A stretch of DNA of 64,000 nt from Arthrobacter nitrophenolicus. Lineage in GTDB: Bacteria > Actinomycetota > Actinomycetes > Actinomycetales > Micrococcaceae. The DNA lies in contig NZ_AOFD01000003.1 of NCBI RefSeq assembly GCF_000332815.1, positions 62,001-126,000 of the forward strand. The letters are read 5' to 3'. Made by a program: the position numbers and the translations under genes. The notes below the pieces were generated by a model. That model was not told the DNA's origin. It saw only the letters and a program-made list of their open reading frames with translations, and made no database searches. Shown one piece after another: positions 55,050-63,863 of this stretch (within the stretch, counting starts at the first letter, position 1; each line of letters starts with the position of its first letter).

Positions 55050-55850
55050 TCAGAGCCGTCCTGACGCTTGGCTCCCAACAAATCGCGGCTCGCGCTTCTC
55101 CTGGAACGCCCGGAAGCCCTCGGCATAATCCTCGGTCTTGCAGAGCCGCGCCTGCTCGCTGTTTTCCTCCTGCATGGCCTCCCACAGGCCCAGGCGCTGG
55201 TCCCGGATGTGCGCCACCAGCTCCTTGCTGGCCACGAACGCGCCGGTGGCGCCGGATGCCACCCGGGCCACGATTTCCCGGGTGCTGTCCAGCAGCGTGT
55301 CCGCAGGCATCGCCCGGCTGAACATTCCCTGGGCAACCGCCTCAGCGCCGGAGATCAGGTCCGCGGTGTAGATCAGGTCCAGCGTCCGGTGCATGCCCAG
55401 CCGCTCGGTGAAGTACCAGTGCCCGCCTGAATCCAGCGTGGCGCCCAGCTTGGCGAACGGCGAGCCGAACTTCGCGTTCTCCGCCACGTACACCACGTCT
55501 GTGGCCAGTACCAGCCCGAGCCCCACGCCCAGGCACGCACCCTGCACCGCTGCGAACGTCGGCGCCGGGAAGGCCGCCATCTTCTTCAGCAGCGGCTCCA
55601 CCAGCCCGCCCAGGTACGCGGCGGCGTCGTCGCTCTCCGGCGTGACTTTCTGGATGTCGCGGCCCGCGCAGAAGGCGCGCCCCTCCCCCCGTAGCAGCAG
55701 CGCCCGCACCTCACCGCGCTCGGCGGCGGCAGCAGCGTCGTCGTACGCCTGGCGCAACTCGTTGAGCGCATGCTCGTCCAGCGAGTTCAGCTTCTGCGGT
55801 GCGTCCAGCACAACTTCGGCCACGCCGTTGCTGATGGAAAGGGAGATCAT
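55050..55850 (-). CDS. paaG: Enoyl-CoA hydratase/isomerase, PaaG-like
   Basis: 266 residues of the crotonase fold: AEVVLDAPQKLNSLDEHALN, the oxyanion-hole segments LLRGEGRAFCAGRDI and VQGACLGVGLGLVLATDVVY, then FGSPFAKLGATLDSGGHWYF. At the end of the paa operon, it probably isomerises ring-epoxide phenylacetyl-CoA to oxepin-CoA; this is inferred from context. The ATG at 55850 was chosen, as the upstream extension only reads R1 repeats. The C terminus VGSQASGRL seems altered by the 55040 junction. A decayed duplicate is at 50138-50725. Confidence 0.85.
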   Translation of the reverse strand: MISLSISNGVAEVVLDAPQKLNSLDEHALNELRQAYDDAAAAAERGEVRALLLRGEGRAFCAGRDIQKVTPESDDAAAYLGGLVEPLLKKMAAFPAPTFAAVQGACLGVGLGLVLATDVVYVAENAKFGSPFAKLGATLDSGGHWYFTERLGMHRTLDLIYTADLISGAEAVAQGMFSRAMPADTLLDSTREIVARVASGATGAFVASKELVAHIRDQRLGLWEAMQEENSEQARLCKTEDYAEGFRAFQEKREPRFVGSQASGRL

Positions 55851-55875
55851 CTGTTTCTCGATTCTGCTCGGAGGA

Positions 55876-55927
55876 GGTTTCGACAGGCTCAACCACCGGG
55901 TCCTGGTTTCGACAGGCTCAACCACCG
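55876..55927. repeat. R1 repeat pair between paaG and paaE
   Basis: Two identical R1 units (55876-55898 and 55905-55927), in the same orientation with a 6-base spacer. It starts 4 bases after the paaE stop codon. Confidence 0.9.
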
Positions 55928-55931
55928 GCCG

Positions 55932-57158
55932 TTACACGTCGAAGTCGACGGTGACTTCCTTGCTGGTGGGGTGGCTCTGGCAAGTCAGGACGTACCCCTT
56001 GTCCAGCTCATCCTGCTCCAGCGCGTAGTTTTCGTCCATGGTCACGCTGCCGGTGACCACCTTGGCCCGGCACGTGCCGCACACTCCCCCGGCGCATGCG
56101 AACGGCACATCCGGCCGGACCCGCAGCGCGGCGTTGAGTATCGACTCGCGGGCGTGGGTGGGGCTGGCCACCTCGCCCTGCAGGCCGTCCAGCTTGAACG
56201 TGATCTTGTACGTCTCCTTGGACTCGTCCACCAGCACGGGCCGGCCGGCGTGCCCCTCCGGGCGGTCCGGCTTGCCGGACGTGAACAGTTCGAACCGGAC
56301 GTTCTCCGGCTTCACGCCGCGCTCGGCCAGGGTGTCCCGGCACAGCTGCACCAGCTCGAACGGCCCGCACAGGAACCACTCGTCCACATCGTCCGCGTGG
56401 ATGGCGGTGCCCAGCAGCTGCTGCAGCTTCTCGGCGTCGATCCTGCCGCTCAGCAGCGGCGCGATCCGCTGCTCGCGGGACAGCACGTGGTGGATGGCCA
56501 GCCGCTGCGGGTACTTGTCCTTCAGGTCGGCCAGCTCCTCCAGGAACATCACGTCCATGGCGGCCTTGTTGGCGTAGATCAGGTCGAACCGGGTGTCCGG
56601 GTTGGCGGCCAGCAGCGTCCGGGCGATCGCGATCACGGGGGTGATCCCGGAGCCGGCGGCGATGGCCACGAACGTGCCCGGCTCGCCCGCCAGGTCCTCC
56701 GGGTGGTTCATGGAGTTCATGACGTTCTGCTCCACGGCCACACCGTCCCGGCCGTGCTTGGACACGAACGCGCCCATCGGGCTCATCACGTCCAGGGTGT
56801 CCCCGGCCTTCAGCTCGGCGTTGGCCCACGTGGAGAACAGCCCGCCCAGGTCCTTCTTAATGGCCACCCGGATCTCGCTGGTGCCGTCCTCGAAGCTGCG
56901 CGGCTCGGCGCAGATGGAGTAGCTGCGGCGGATTTCCTTCGGTTCGCCGGTCTCGTCCGGCAGCGTGGTGCGCAGCGCCACGTACTGGCCGGGCAGGTAG
57001 TCGAACTGGCCGGCGAGCTCCGCCGGCACGTGGAAGGAGACCTCGATGGCGTCCTCGGTCAGCCGGCGCACCTCCTTCACCGCGAGGGTGTGGAAGGACG
57101 GACGACGGCGGCCGGTGGCCTGCGCCTCTTCGGCGGCGGTCTGGCGGACAACAGGCAT
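55932..57158 (-). CDS. paaE: Phenylacetyl-CoA epoxidase reductase subunit
   Basis: 408 residues. FAD-binding domain (FDYLPGQYVALRTTLP, RRSYSICAEP), NAD-binding domain (FVAIAAGSGITPVIAIARTL), and a C-terminal plant-type 2Fe-2S ferredoxin (FACAGGVCGTCRAKVVTG ... LTCQSHP, four Cys). It passes electrons from NADPH to PaaABC(D). The ATG at 57158 follows GGAAGC. Last of the paaA-E run. Confidence 0.95.
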   Translation of the reverse strand: MPVVRQTAAEEAQATGRRRPSFHTLAVKEVRRLTEDAIEVSFHVPAELAGQFDYLPGQYVALRTTLPDETGEPKEIRRSYSICAEPRSFEDGTSEIRVAIKKDLGGLFSTWANAELKAGDTLDVMSPMGAFVSKHGRDGVAVEQNVMNSMNHPEDLAGEPGTFVAIAAGSGITPVIAIARTLLAANPDTRFDLIYANKAAMDVMFLEELADLKDKYPQRLAIHHVLSREQRIAPLLSGRIDAEKLQQLLGTAIHADDVDEWFLCGPFELVQLCRDTLAERGVKPENVRFELFTSGKPDRPEGHAGRPVLVDESKETYKITFKLDGLQGEVASPTHARESILNAALRVRPDVPFACAGGVCGTCRAKVVTGSVTMDENYALEQDELDKGYVLTCQSHPTSKEVTVDFDV

Positions 57159-57167
57159 GGGGCTTCC

Positions 57168-57722
57168 TTACAGGACTTTGAAGTAGTCGAACGGTTCCTT
57201 GCAGTCGTTGCAGACGTACAGCGCCTTGCAGGACGTGGAACCAAAGCGGGTGAGTTCCCGGGTGTTCAGGCTGGAGCACTGCGGGCACTTGACGGCCATC
57301 TTCAGCTTGATGGGGCCGTGGTGGGCCTTGCCGGTTGGGGGCGCGATGCCGTACTCCCGGAGCTTGGCCTTGCCGGCCTCGGTCATCCAGTCCGTGGTCC
57401 AGGCCGGGGCCAGGACCAGGTCAACCTCGACGTCGGTGTACCCCTCCTTGGCGAACGCCGCCTTGAGGTCGTCGCGGATGGCGTCCATGGCCGGGCAGCC
57501 CGAGTACGTGGGGGTGATGGTGACCCGCACCTTCGGCGCGGTGCCCGCGGAGGAGGTGCCGGCGTCGTACGTTTCCACCTGCACGTCCCGCAGGATGCCC
57601 AGGTCCTCGATGGTGAGCACCGGGATCTCCGGATCCACCACGGTGGCGGCGATTTCCCACGCCTTCTGCCGCGGGGTCCGGGTCCGGGTTTCGAAGTCCG
57701 AGATGTACATGGCCGCAGTCAC
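57168..57722 (-). CDS. paaD: Phenylacetyl-CoA epoxidase assembly subunit
   Basis: 184 residues of the PaaD/MIP18 family: WEIAATVVDPEIPVLTIEDL, TITPTYSGCPAMDAIRDDL, and a C-terminal Zn ribbon (VKCPQCSSLN ... SCKALYVCNDCKEPFDYFKV). It helps load Fe into the epoxidase. The GTG at 57722 overlaps the paaC stop (GTGA); an ATG at 57710 gives MYISDFETR and is possible. Confidence 0.93.
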   Translation of the reverse strand: MTAAMYISDFETRTRTPRQKAWEIAATVVDPEIPVLTIEDLGILRDVQVETYDAGTSSAGTAPKVRVTITPTYSGCPAMDAIRDDLKAAFAKEGYTDVEVDLVLAPAWTTDWMTEAGKAKLREYGIAPPTGKAHHGPIKLKMAVKCPQCSSLNTRELTRFGSTSCKALYVCNDCKEPFDYFKVL

Positions 57723-58651
57723 CAGCTGGCTCCGGGATGTTCGCGGGCCAGCACCTGCATCTCCGCAAGGATGTAGCCCAGGTGCTCCGAGTGCTTGCCG
57801 TGCCGGCCGCCGCCGGGGGCCGCCGGGACGTCCGGCACCTCCAGTTCGGCCTCGCGAAGGACCTCGCCGGTCAGCCGGTCGAAGTCCTCCCGCAGGCTGG
57901 ACGGCGCGACGGCGGCGCCCGCCTCCGCGAGCCGCCGCGTCAGGTCGTCGTCCTGGAACAGTTCGTTGACGTACGGCCACATCAGGCGCAGGCCGTGGAT
58001 CATCCTCTTCCGCGACTCTTCCGTGCCGCCGGCCAGGCGGAGGATCCACTGGGCGCTGTGGTCCCGGTGGTAGTCCACTTCCTTCACGGCCTTGGCGGCG
58101 ATGGCGGCCAGCGTCTCGTCGGTTGACTCCGTCAGGCGGCGGTACAGCTCGAACTGGTAGTAGCTCACCACGAACTGGCGCGCGATGGTGGCCGCGAAGT
58201 CGCCGTTGGGCTGCTCGAACAGCTGGACTGAGCGGAACTCGTGTTCGCGGCGGAAGTAGGCCAGGTCATCCTCCGACTTTGTGCTGCCGTCCTCGTTGGT
58301 CAGCCCGCCGCCGGCGTAGCTGAGGAAGCTGCGGGCGTGGCCCAGCTGGTCCAGGGCGATGTTGCCCAGGGCCACGTCCTCCTCCAACTCGGGGGCCCTT
58401 GAGATCCAGTGGCCGAGGCGCTGGGCGAGGATGAGGGCGTCGTCACCGAGCCGCAGGGCGTACTCGGCGATGTCCTCGCTGGGCTTGGCCAGGCCGGTCC
58501 TGACTTCCAGGGCGATGTCCTCCGGGCGGAGGGCGTTGCCGGGGGTGATTCTTGTTGCGCTGGCGTTGCTGTCGCCGCCTGCGACGCCGGTGGAGATGTC
58601 GCCGTGGCCCGTTGTTTCCGTTGCTTCGGTGTTGGTTCCGGGCGTGCTCAC
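57719..58651 (-). CDS. paaC: Phenylacetyl-CoA epoxidase structural subunit
   Basis: 310 residues: a ferritin-like helical bundle (EYALRLGDDALILAQRLGHW, LGNIALDQLGHARSFLSYAG, KEVDYHRDHSAQWILRLAGG). It lacks active iron ligands but stabilises PaaA. It starts 4 bases before the end of paaB. An N-terminal extension of about 30 residues (ETTGHGDISTGVAGG) is longer than usual. Confidence 0.94.
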   Translation of the reverse strand: MSTPGTNTEATETTGHGDISTGVAGGDSNASATRITPGNALRPEDIALEVRTGLAKPSEDIAEYALRLGDDALILAQRLGHWISRAPELEEDVALGNIALDQLGHARSFLSYAGGGLTNEDGSTKSEDDLAYFRREHEFRSVQLFEQPNGDFAATIARQFVVSYYQFELYRRLTESTDETLAAIAAKAVKEVDYHRDHSAQWILRLAGGTEESRKRMIHGLRLMWPYVNELFQDDDLTRRLAEAGAAVAPSSLREDFDRLTGEVLREAELEVPDVPAAPGGGRHGKHSEHLGYILAEMQVLAREHPGASW

Positions 58652-59048
58652 AGGTGCTTCACCCCTTCGCTCTTGGTGTAGTACGTGGCGTGCCGGTAGT
58701 CCTTGCCCTGCGGGCTTTCGAAGAAGGCGCCCTTGGAGTCGGGGTCGCTGGAGGCGATGGCTTCAGCCGGAACCACCCAGATGGAGACGCCCTCGTTGCG
58801 GCGGGTGTAGAGGTCGCGTGCATTCCGGAGGGCCATGGCGGCGTCCGGTGCATGCAGGGATCCGGCGTGGACGTGGCTCAGGCCGCGGCTGGACCGGACG
58901 AAGACCTCCCAGAGGCCCCAGGCGGAGCGGTCGTGGGTTTCGACAGGCTCAACTACCGGTTCGTTGGTTGAGCTTGTCGAAACCTTCGGGGCTTCGCGCT
59001 TGATCTCTGCGGCCGAGCTGGCCGGCTCTTCCGGGTTGCCGTGGGGGC

Positions 59049-59052
<4 letters not shown>
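58648..59052 (-). CDS. paaB: Phenylacetyl-CoA epoxidase small subunit, R1 peptide at N terminus
   Basis: 134 residues. The PaaB core starts at WGLWEVFVRSSRGLSHVHAG and runs to YHATYYTKSEGVKHL-type C terminus. Normal PaaB is near 95 residues. Here about 40 extra come first, and VSTSSTNEPVVEPVET (about 24-39) is encoded by two R1 repeat units at 58936-58984. The start at 59052 overlaps the paaA stop (ATGA). Confidence 0.92.
58936..58984. repeat. R1 repeat pair inside paaB
   Basis: Units at 58936-58958 (one base differs from the core: CTACC) and 58966-58984, in opposite orientation and separated by 7 bases. Both are kept in the paaB frame. Confidence 0.9.
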
Positions 59053-60052
<1,000 letters not shown>

Positions 60053-60279
60053 GGTTGCTCCTATGCAATGACCTTCTGGGACGTGCGGAATTATTTACCG
60101 ACCGTTCGTTCAGGATATGCAATTGCCCGTGGCACCGTCAAGCGCTGCCCCTCCATTGCCCTCTCCCCCCTGCGGCTTTCCCGGCGACGGCCTCTCACCT
60201 CCTGCGGCCATCCTGGCAACGCCCGCTCACCTATCACGGCCCGTCTTCCGACCCCCGATCCCCTATGGCGGCCACTCCC

Positions 60280-60384
60280 TCGACGCGCAAATCCACTTTC
60301 GACGCGCATCTGCCAATTCGCACGCCAAATTCCAGTCGCGCCAGGGCACATGCGAGTCTTGGCGGCAGGTGCGCGTCGTCAACG
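60280..60384. repeat. R2 repeat, full copy
   Basis: Starts with two tandem CGACGCGCA blocks, then TCTGCCAATTCGCACGCC, and ends TTGGCGGCAGGTGCGCGTCG. The two ends are inverted copies (GACGCGCATCTGCC and GGCAGGTGCGCGTC), so this is a palindromic element of about 100 bp. In the upstream region of paaA. Confidence 0.75.
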
Positions 60385-60479
60385 TCTCACCGCCTGGCGA
60401 CGCAACCCGTTCCCGTGGTGGGCCTGGGCGGGATGGCGAGCGCCGCCGTCGTACGTTCCGACCTCCCGGCTCCCCCTCA

Positions 60480-60518
60480 CCTTCGACGCGCAACTTCAGT
60501 TTCGACGCGCACCTGCGG
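60480..60518. repeat. R2 repeat, left half (next to the IS3 element)
   Basis: Tandem TTCGACGCGCA blocks and CACCTGC as in full copies, but the rest is missing. The matching right half is at 61991-62067, on the far side of the IS. Confidence 0.7.
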
Positions 60519-60524
60519 AATCTG

Positions 60525-61514
60525 TCAACCTGTTTGAGACAGTTTCTCTAGTCTGTCGGCGCGTTGCTGTGGGTTGTTGATCCAGCTTTCGGTGTGGATG
60601 GTGTGTGCTCGTGATCGCTGGCGGTGCCGTTGCGGGTGGGCTGCCCAGGCGGCGTCCAGAACTGCTTGTCGCTGCTGTCGGAGTGCCAGCCAGCTCCCGT
60701 TATGCACTGATTCGGGGGTGTAGTAGCCGATACCGGAGTGACGGTGCTCTGTGTTGTAGCTGTTGATGAAGCCAGTGGTCCAGTCCCGGGCGTGCTCAAT
60801 ATCGTTGAAATGCCGTGGGTAGTCGAGGACGTACTTCATCGTCTTGAACTGTGCTTCCGAGAACGGATTGTCGTTCGAGACCCGGGGCCTGGAATGCGAC
60901 TGGGTGATGCCGAGTTTGGCCAGGAACCGGTTCATGTCGATGCTTGTCATGGCCGAGCCCCGGTCAGCGTGCAGGACCTCTGGTTTGGTTTGTTCCCGGG
61001 CGAGTGCGTCAGTGATCATGTCGATGGCTTCGAACGTTCTTTCGTTGGGCTCGAGTCTCCATCCCACGACGTAACGGCTGAACACGTCCAGGATGACGTA
61101 CAGGCGGAAGTTCCGCCCGCGGTCCACTGAGCGGAGCACAGTGATGTCCCATGACCACACCTGGTTCGGGCGGGACGCGCACAGTTCCGGGATTACCGAT
61201 GGCTTGTGGGTGGCCAGGGCTCGGCGGTCACCGTTGAGCTTCCCCGCCCTTGCCACGCGGTGCCAGGAGGATTCCGAGGCAATGTAAACCCCCTTGTCCA
61301 GAGCCCGGTAGAACACCTGGGACACGCTCAGATCGGCGTATTCCTCATCGATCAGGAACGCCTCGATCCGAGCCCGTTCCTGCTCTGTGAGGGCAGCCGG
61401 CTGAGGGCGTTCCTTCTGCGGAACCGGGGCCTTCCTCGCTCGTGGCGGGGCGCCCCGGCGGTACCGTGTCGCCCGGGAGATCCCCATCAGCCGGCACGCG
61501 GCCATGACGGTCAT
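60525..61514 (-). CDS. IS3-family transposase OrfB (DDE integrase)
   Basis: 329 residues. A helical N-terminal part (GISRATRYRRGAPPR) and an rve integrase core with Asp in QVWSWDITVLRSV, Asp in VLHADRGSAMTSI and Glu in NDNPFSEAQFKTMKY (DDE), then FINSYNTEHRHSGIGYYTPE. The ATG at 61514 overlaps OrfA's stop (ATGA). The frame also opens upstream (AIRERAVEGLVSDG), so a -1 frameshift fusion with OrfA is also possible. The stop codon falls in the left terminal repeat. Confidence 0.92.
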   Translation of the reverse strand: MTVMAACRLMGISRATRYRRGAPPRARKAPVPQKERPQPAALTEQERARIEAFLIDEEYADLSVSQVFYRALDKGVYIASESSWHRVARAGKLNGDRRALATHKPSVIPELCASRPNQVWSWDITVLRSVDRGRNFRLYVILDVFSRYVVGWRLEPNERTFEAIDMITDALAREQTKPEVLHADRGSAMTSIDMNRFLAKLGITQSHSRPRVSNDNPFSEAQFKTMKYVLDYPRHFNDIEHARDWTTGFINSYNTEHRHSGIGYYTPESVHNGSWLALRQQRQAVLDAAWAAHPQRHRQRSRAHTIHTESWINNPQQRADRLEKLSQTG

Positions 61515-61933
61515 TCCGTCGGAGACGAGCCCTTCGACTGCTCTTTCTCGGATAGCGTCTGCAGCGGGACCGGCTCCGCGCTCTCGGCAAGTTTCTCCAA
61601 GAGCGCGTGCACTTTTCCCGCGGACTCCAGGGCGGCTTTGAGGACTTCCTGGTCAGCCTGCGCCTTCGCCAACTCCCGCCGAAGCCGCACGATCTCGGCG
61701 CTTTGGCGCTTCGGGGTCATCGCACCAGTCCGTGAGGACTTCTTGCCAGTGGGCGTCGCAGCAAACTCGTCATGATCCCGAGCATATGCCCAGTTCCCGA
61801 TTGCATTCGCTGAGACCCCATACTCCCGCAAGACCGCACCCTTCTGACCACGCGGGGCGGCTTCGTAAATCTCAAGAATCGCCAGCTTCTGCTCGAGAGT
61901 GCGGAACGGGACCTTTCCCGTTGATCTCGTCAT
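61511..61933 (-). CDS. IS3-family transposase OrfA
   Basis: 140 residues. A helix-turn-helix (FRTLEQKLAILEIYEAAPRG, VLREYGVSANAIGNWAYARD) and a Leu-rich coiled coil (SAEIVRLRRELAKAQADQEV). It binds the IS ends. An A-rich slip region (GAGAAAGAG, near 61545) precedes the overlap with OrfB. Confidence 0.88.
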   Translation of the reverse strand: MTRSTGKVPFRTLEQKLAILEIYEAAPRGQKGAVLREYGVSANAIGNWAYARDHDEFAATPTGKKSSRTGAMTPKRQSAEIVRLRRELAKAQADQEVLKAALESAGKVHALLEKLAESAEPVPLQTLSEKEQSKGSSPTE

Positions 61934-61990
61934 CCCAACCTACCTACCTATCGTCAAGACAATTTGTCTCACAACAGGCTGACAGAGAGG

Positions 61991-62067
61991 GCCTGCCAAT
62001 TCGCACGCCAAATTCCAGTCGCGCCAGGGCACTTGCGCGTCATGGCGGCAGGTGCGCGTCGTCAGCG
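61991..62067. repeat. R2 repeat, right half (next to the IS3 element)
   Basis: GCCTGCCAATTCGCACGCC to GGCAGGTGCGCGTCGTCAGC, nearly identical to 60308-60384. Together with 60480-60518 it makes a full R2 copy split by the IS. Confidence 0.75.
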
Positions 62068-62099
62068 AAGACCGGGACTGCCTGCGGATGAACCCGGGC

Positions 62100-62516
62100 T
62101 CAACGTCCGGCGAAGAACTGAGCCGCCAGCTTTTTCGGTGCCCGTGCTGCCCAGGCCTCGACGATAATCTCGGCCAGTTCGTCGCGCGCGATCTCGCCCA
62201 GCCGTGACTCCTGCACGAGGACAGCGTTGTAGCCGTCGAAATGCGGAACGGTGAAGAAGGGCACGGACGGGTCCTCCACCAGGGCTGCCTTCGCGGCGTC
62301 ATCCGGGACCACAATGACCAGCAGGTCTTGATAGAGCTCGCCGGTCTCCGGGTCCACGGCCGTTTTATGCGGCGCCCGGTACATGACAAAACCGCGCCCT
62401 TTCGGCCCGCGGGGAACCTTGTACGTTGGGCGGTTACCCCAGGACGTCCCGAGTTCAACCTCCGGCAGGCCGCTGCAAATGGCGTCAATATCACCTGGTA
62501 CGGCCATGCGATCCAT
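62100..62516 (-). CDS. MmcQ/YjbR-family protein
   Basis: 138 residues of the YjbR double-wing fold: GDIDAICSGLPEVELGTSWG, TYKVPRGPKGRGFVMY, then VVPDDAAKAALVEDPSVPFF and HFDGYNAVLVQESRLGEIAR. Members are predicted DNA-binding proteins of unknown role. The ATG at 62516 or 62507 may be the start. Lies between R2 repeats. Confidence 0.85.
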   Translation of the reverse strand: MDRMAVPGDIDAICSGLPEVELGTSWGNRPTYKVPRGPKGRGFVMYRAPHKTAVDPETGELYQDLLVIVVPDDAAKAALVEDPSVPFFTVPHFDGYNAVLVQESRLGEIARDELAEIIVEAWAARAPKKLAAQFFAGR

Positions 62517-62593
62517 GGCGACAACGTAGCCCCGCTTGTGATGAGGGGCAATACCGGCAGGTACGGCTGGCGGGCGCGTGCCGCCGTCGTACG

Positions 62594-62700
62594 TTTTCGA
62601 CGCGCATCTCCACTTTCGACGCGCATCTGCCAATTCGCAGACCATATTCCGGGGGCGGTAGGTCACCTGCGGGTCGCGGCGGCAGTTGCGCGTCGCCAGC
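62594..62700. repeat. R2 repeat, full copy
   Basis: Tandem TTTCGACGCGCATCT blocks, CTGCCAATTCGCA, a diverged centre, then GGCGGCAGTTGCGCGTCGCC. Upstream of the AbiEi-like gene. Confidence 0.7.
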
Positions 62701-62762
62701 AGTTCTCCACATAGCGGCACCAACCCCTCCCACGAGCGGTCCAAGGGTGGCACCTTCGGAAT

Positions 62763-63734
62763 ATGCCAGACCTTCCGCCGCTTTTCCTGTCCCGCGACCG
62801 CATGCTGCGCGGCCTGAGCTCCAACGAGATCGCCAGGCGGGTGAAGTCCGGCGGCCTCGTCCGGGTCCGGCATGGCGTCTACGTGGACGGGGCGGCGTGG
62901 CGGGCCATGAAGCCGTGGCAGCAGTACCGGCTGCGGGTCCAGGCCGCCGGGGAAACGTTCGAGAAGCCCACGATTTTCGCGCGGCACTCCGCCGCGAGCA
63001 TCTGGGACGTGCCCACCATCGGGGACCATCCGGTGGAGGCGCTCACTTTGAAGAACGACGGCGGCCGGTCGCGTGCCGGAGTCAGCCGCCACTATGCCGC
63101 GCGGACGGGCCTGATTGTGGTGACGCGGGAGGGCCTTCTGGTCACCGACCGCATCCGCACCGTCCTGGATCTGGCAGCCTTCACGCCGTTTACCCACGCC
63201 GTGGCGCCGGTGGACCATGTACTCCGGCCGGACAGAGCGCGCGGGCTGCCGGCCCTGACCAAGGCTGAACTGGAGGCTGGGATTGGATCGAACTACTCCG
63301 CTGCCGCCATCCGGAGAATCCTGGCAGTGATCGGGTTTGCCGATCCGGCCTCGGGCTCGGCCGGGGAGTCGTTAAGCCGGGCCCTCATCCACACCGCCGG
63401 GTTCGAGGCCCCTGTCCTCCAGCAGCAGTTCTCCGATGCCTCAGGTCTGCTGGGTTACACCGATTTCTACTGGAAGAGGTCCAGGGTGGTGGGCGAGTTT
63501 GATGGAGAGGAAAAGTACGTCAAACCCGAGTTCCTCAAGGGCCGGACGCCGTCGCAGGCCGTGGTGGAGGAGAAGAACCGGGAGAACCGGATCCGGGCCC
63601 TGGGCAACAATGTGGTGCGGTGGGACTGGGCGGACCTCATGGAACCAGGGAAGCTGGAACGCAAGCTGGCGGCGGCCGGCGTGCCCCGCCGTCGTGCGCG
63701 GTCCGCGGTTCTTGACACGCAAACGCGCCTGTGA
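62763..63734 (+). CDS. AbiEi-like antitoxin-domain protein with Vsr-like C-terminal domain
   Basis: 323 residues. The N-terminal winged helix of the AbiEi antitoxin type (LSSNEIARRVKSGGLVRVRH, GVYVDGAAW) leads to a middle domain (TIFARHSAASIWDVPTIGDH). The C-terminal part looks like a Vsr/DUF559-type endonuclease fold (GEFDGEEKYVK ... EKNRENRIRALGNNVVRWDW, with D, E and the late W). Common as single genes in actinobacteria. No cognate AbiEii toxin is seen beside it. The stop lies near R2-like sequence. Confidence 0.78.
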   Translation: MPDLPPLFLSRDRMLRGLSSNEIARRVKSGGLVRVRHGVYVDGAAWRAMKPWQQYRLRVQAAGETFEKPTIFARHSAASIWDVPTIGDHPVEALTLKNDGGRSRAGVSRHYAARTGLIVVTREGLLVTDRIRTVLDLAAFTPFTHAVAPVDHVLRPDRARGLPALTKAELEAGIGSNYSAAAIRRILAVIGFADPASGSAGESLSRALIHTAGFEAPVLQQQFSDASGLLGYTDFYWKRSRVVGEFDGEEKYVKPEFLKGRTPSQAVVEEKNRENRIRALGNNVVRWDWADLMEPGKLERKLAAAGVPRRRARSAVLDTQTRL

Positions 63735-63750
63735 CGCGCAGAATCCCCAG
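63706..63750. repeat. R2-like fragment at the end of the AbiEi-like gene
   Basis: TTGACACGCAAACGCGCCTGTGACGCGCAG resembles the tandem CGACGCGCA head of R2 and spans the stop codon at 63732-63734. Short and diverged. Confidence 0.4.
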
Positions 63751-63863
63751 CGCCCCGCATATTCGCGCATCGACAATGAACCTCCGCAGCGGCCAGTGAT
63801 AGCCGCAGCGCAGGTTTCGACGCCGGGTGGGGCGGAAGCCGAGCATGCGGCGGGAAGAAGGGT

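Larger units (their letters stand above)
60523..61984 (-). mobile_element. IS3-family insertion sequence
   Basis: About 1.46 kb. Imperfect terminal inverted repeats TGTCAACCTGTTTGAGACA (left) and TGTCAGCCTGTTGTGAGACA (right end, complement), with TG...CA tips and two transposase frames in between. It lies between the two halves of an R2 repeat. No clean target duplication was found. Confidence 0.8.
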
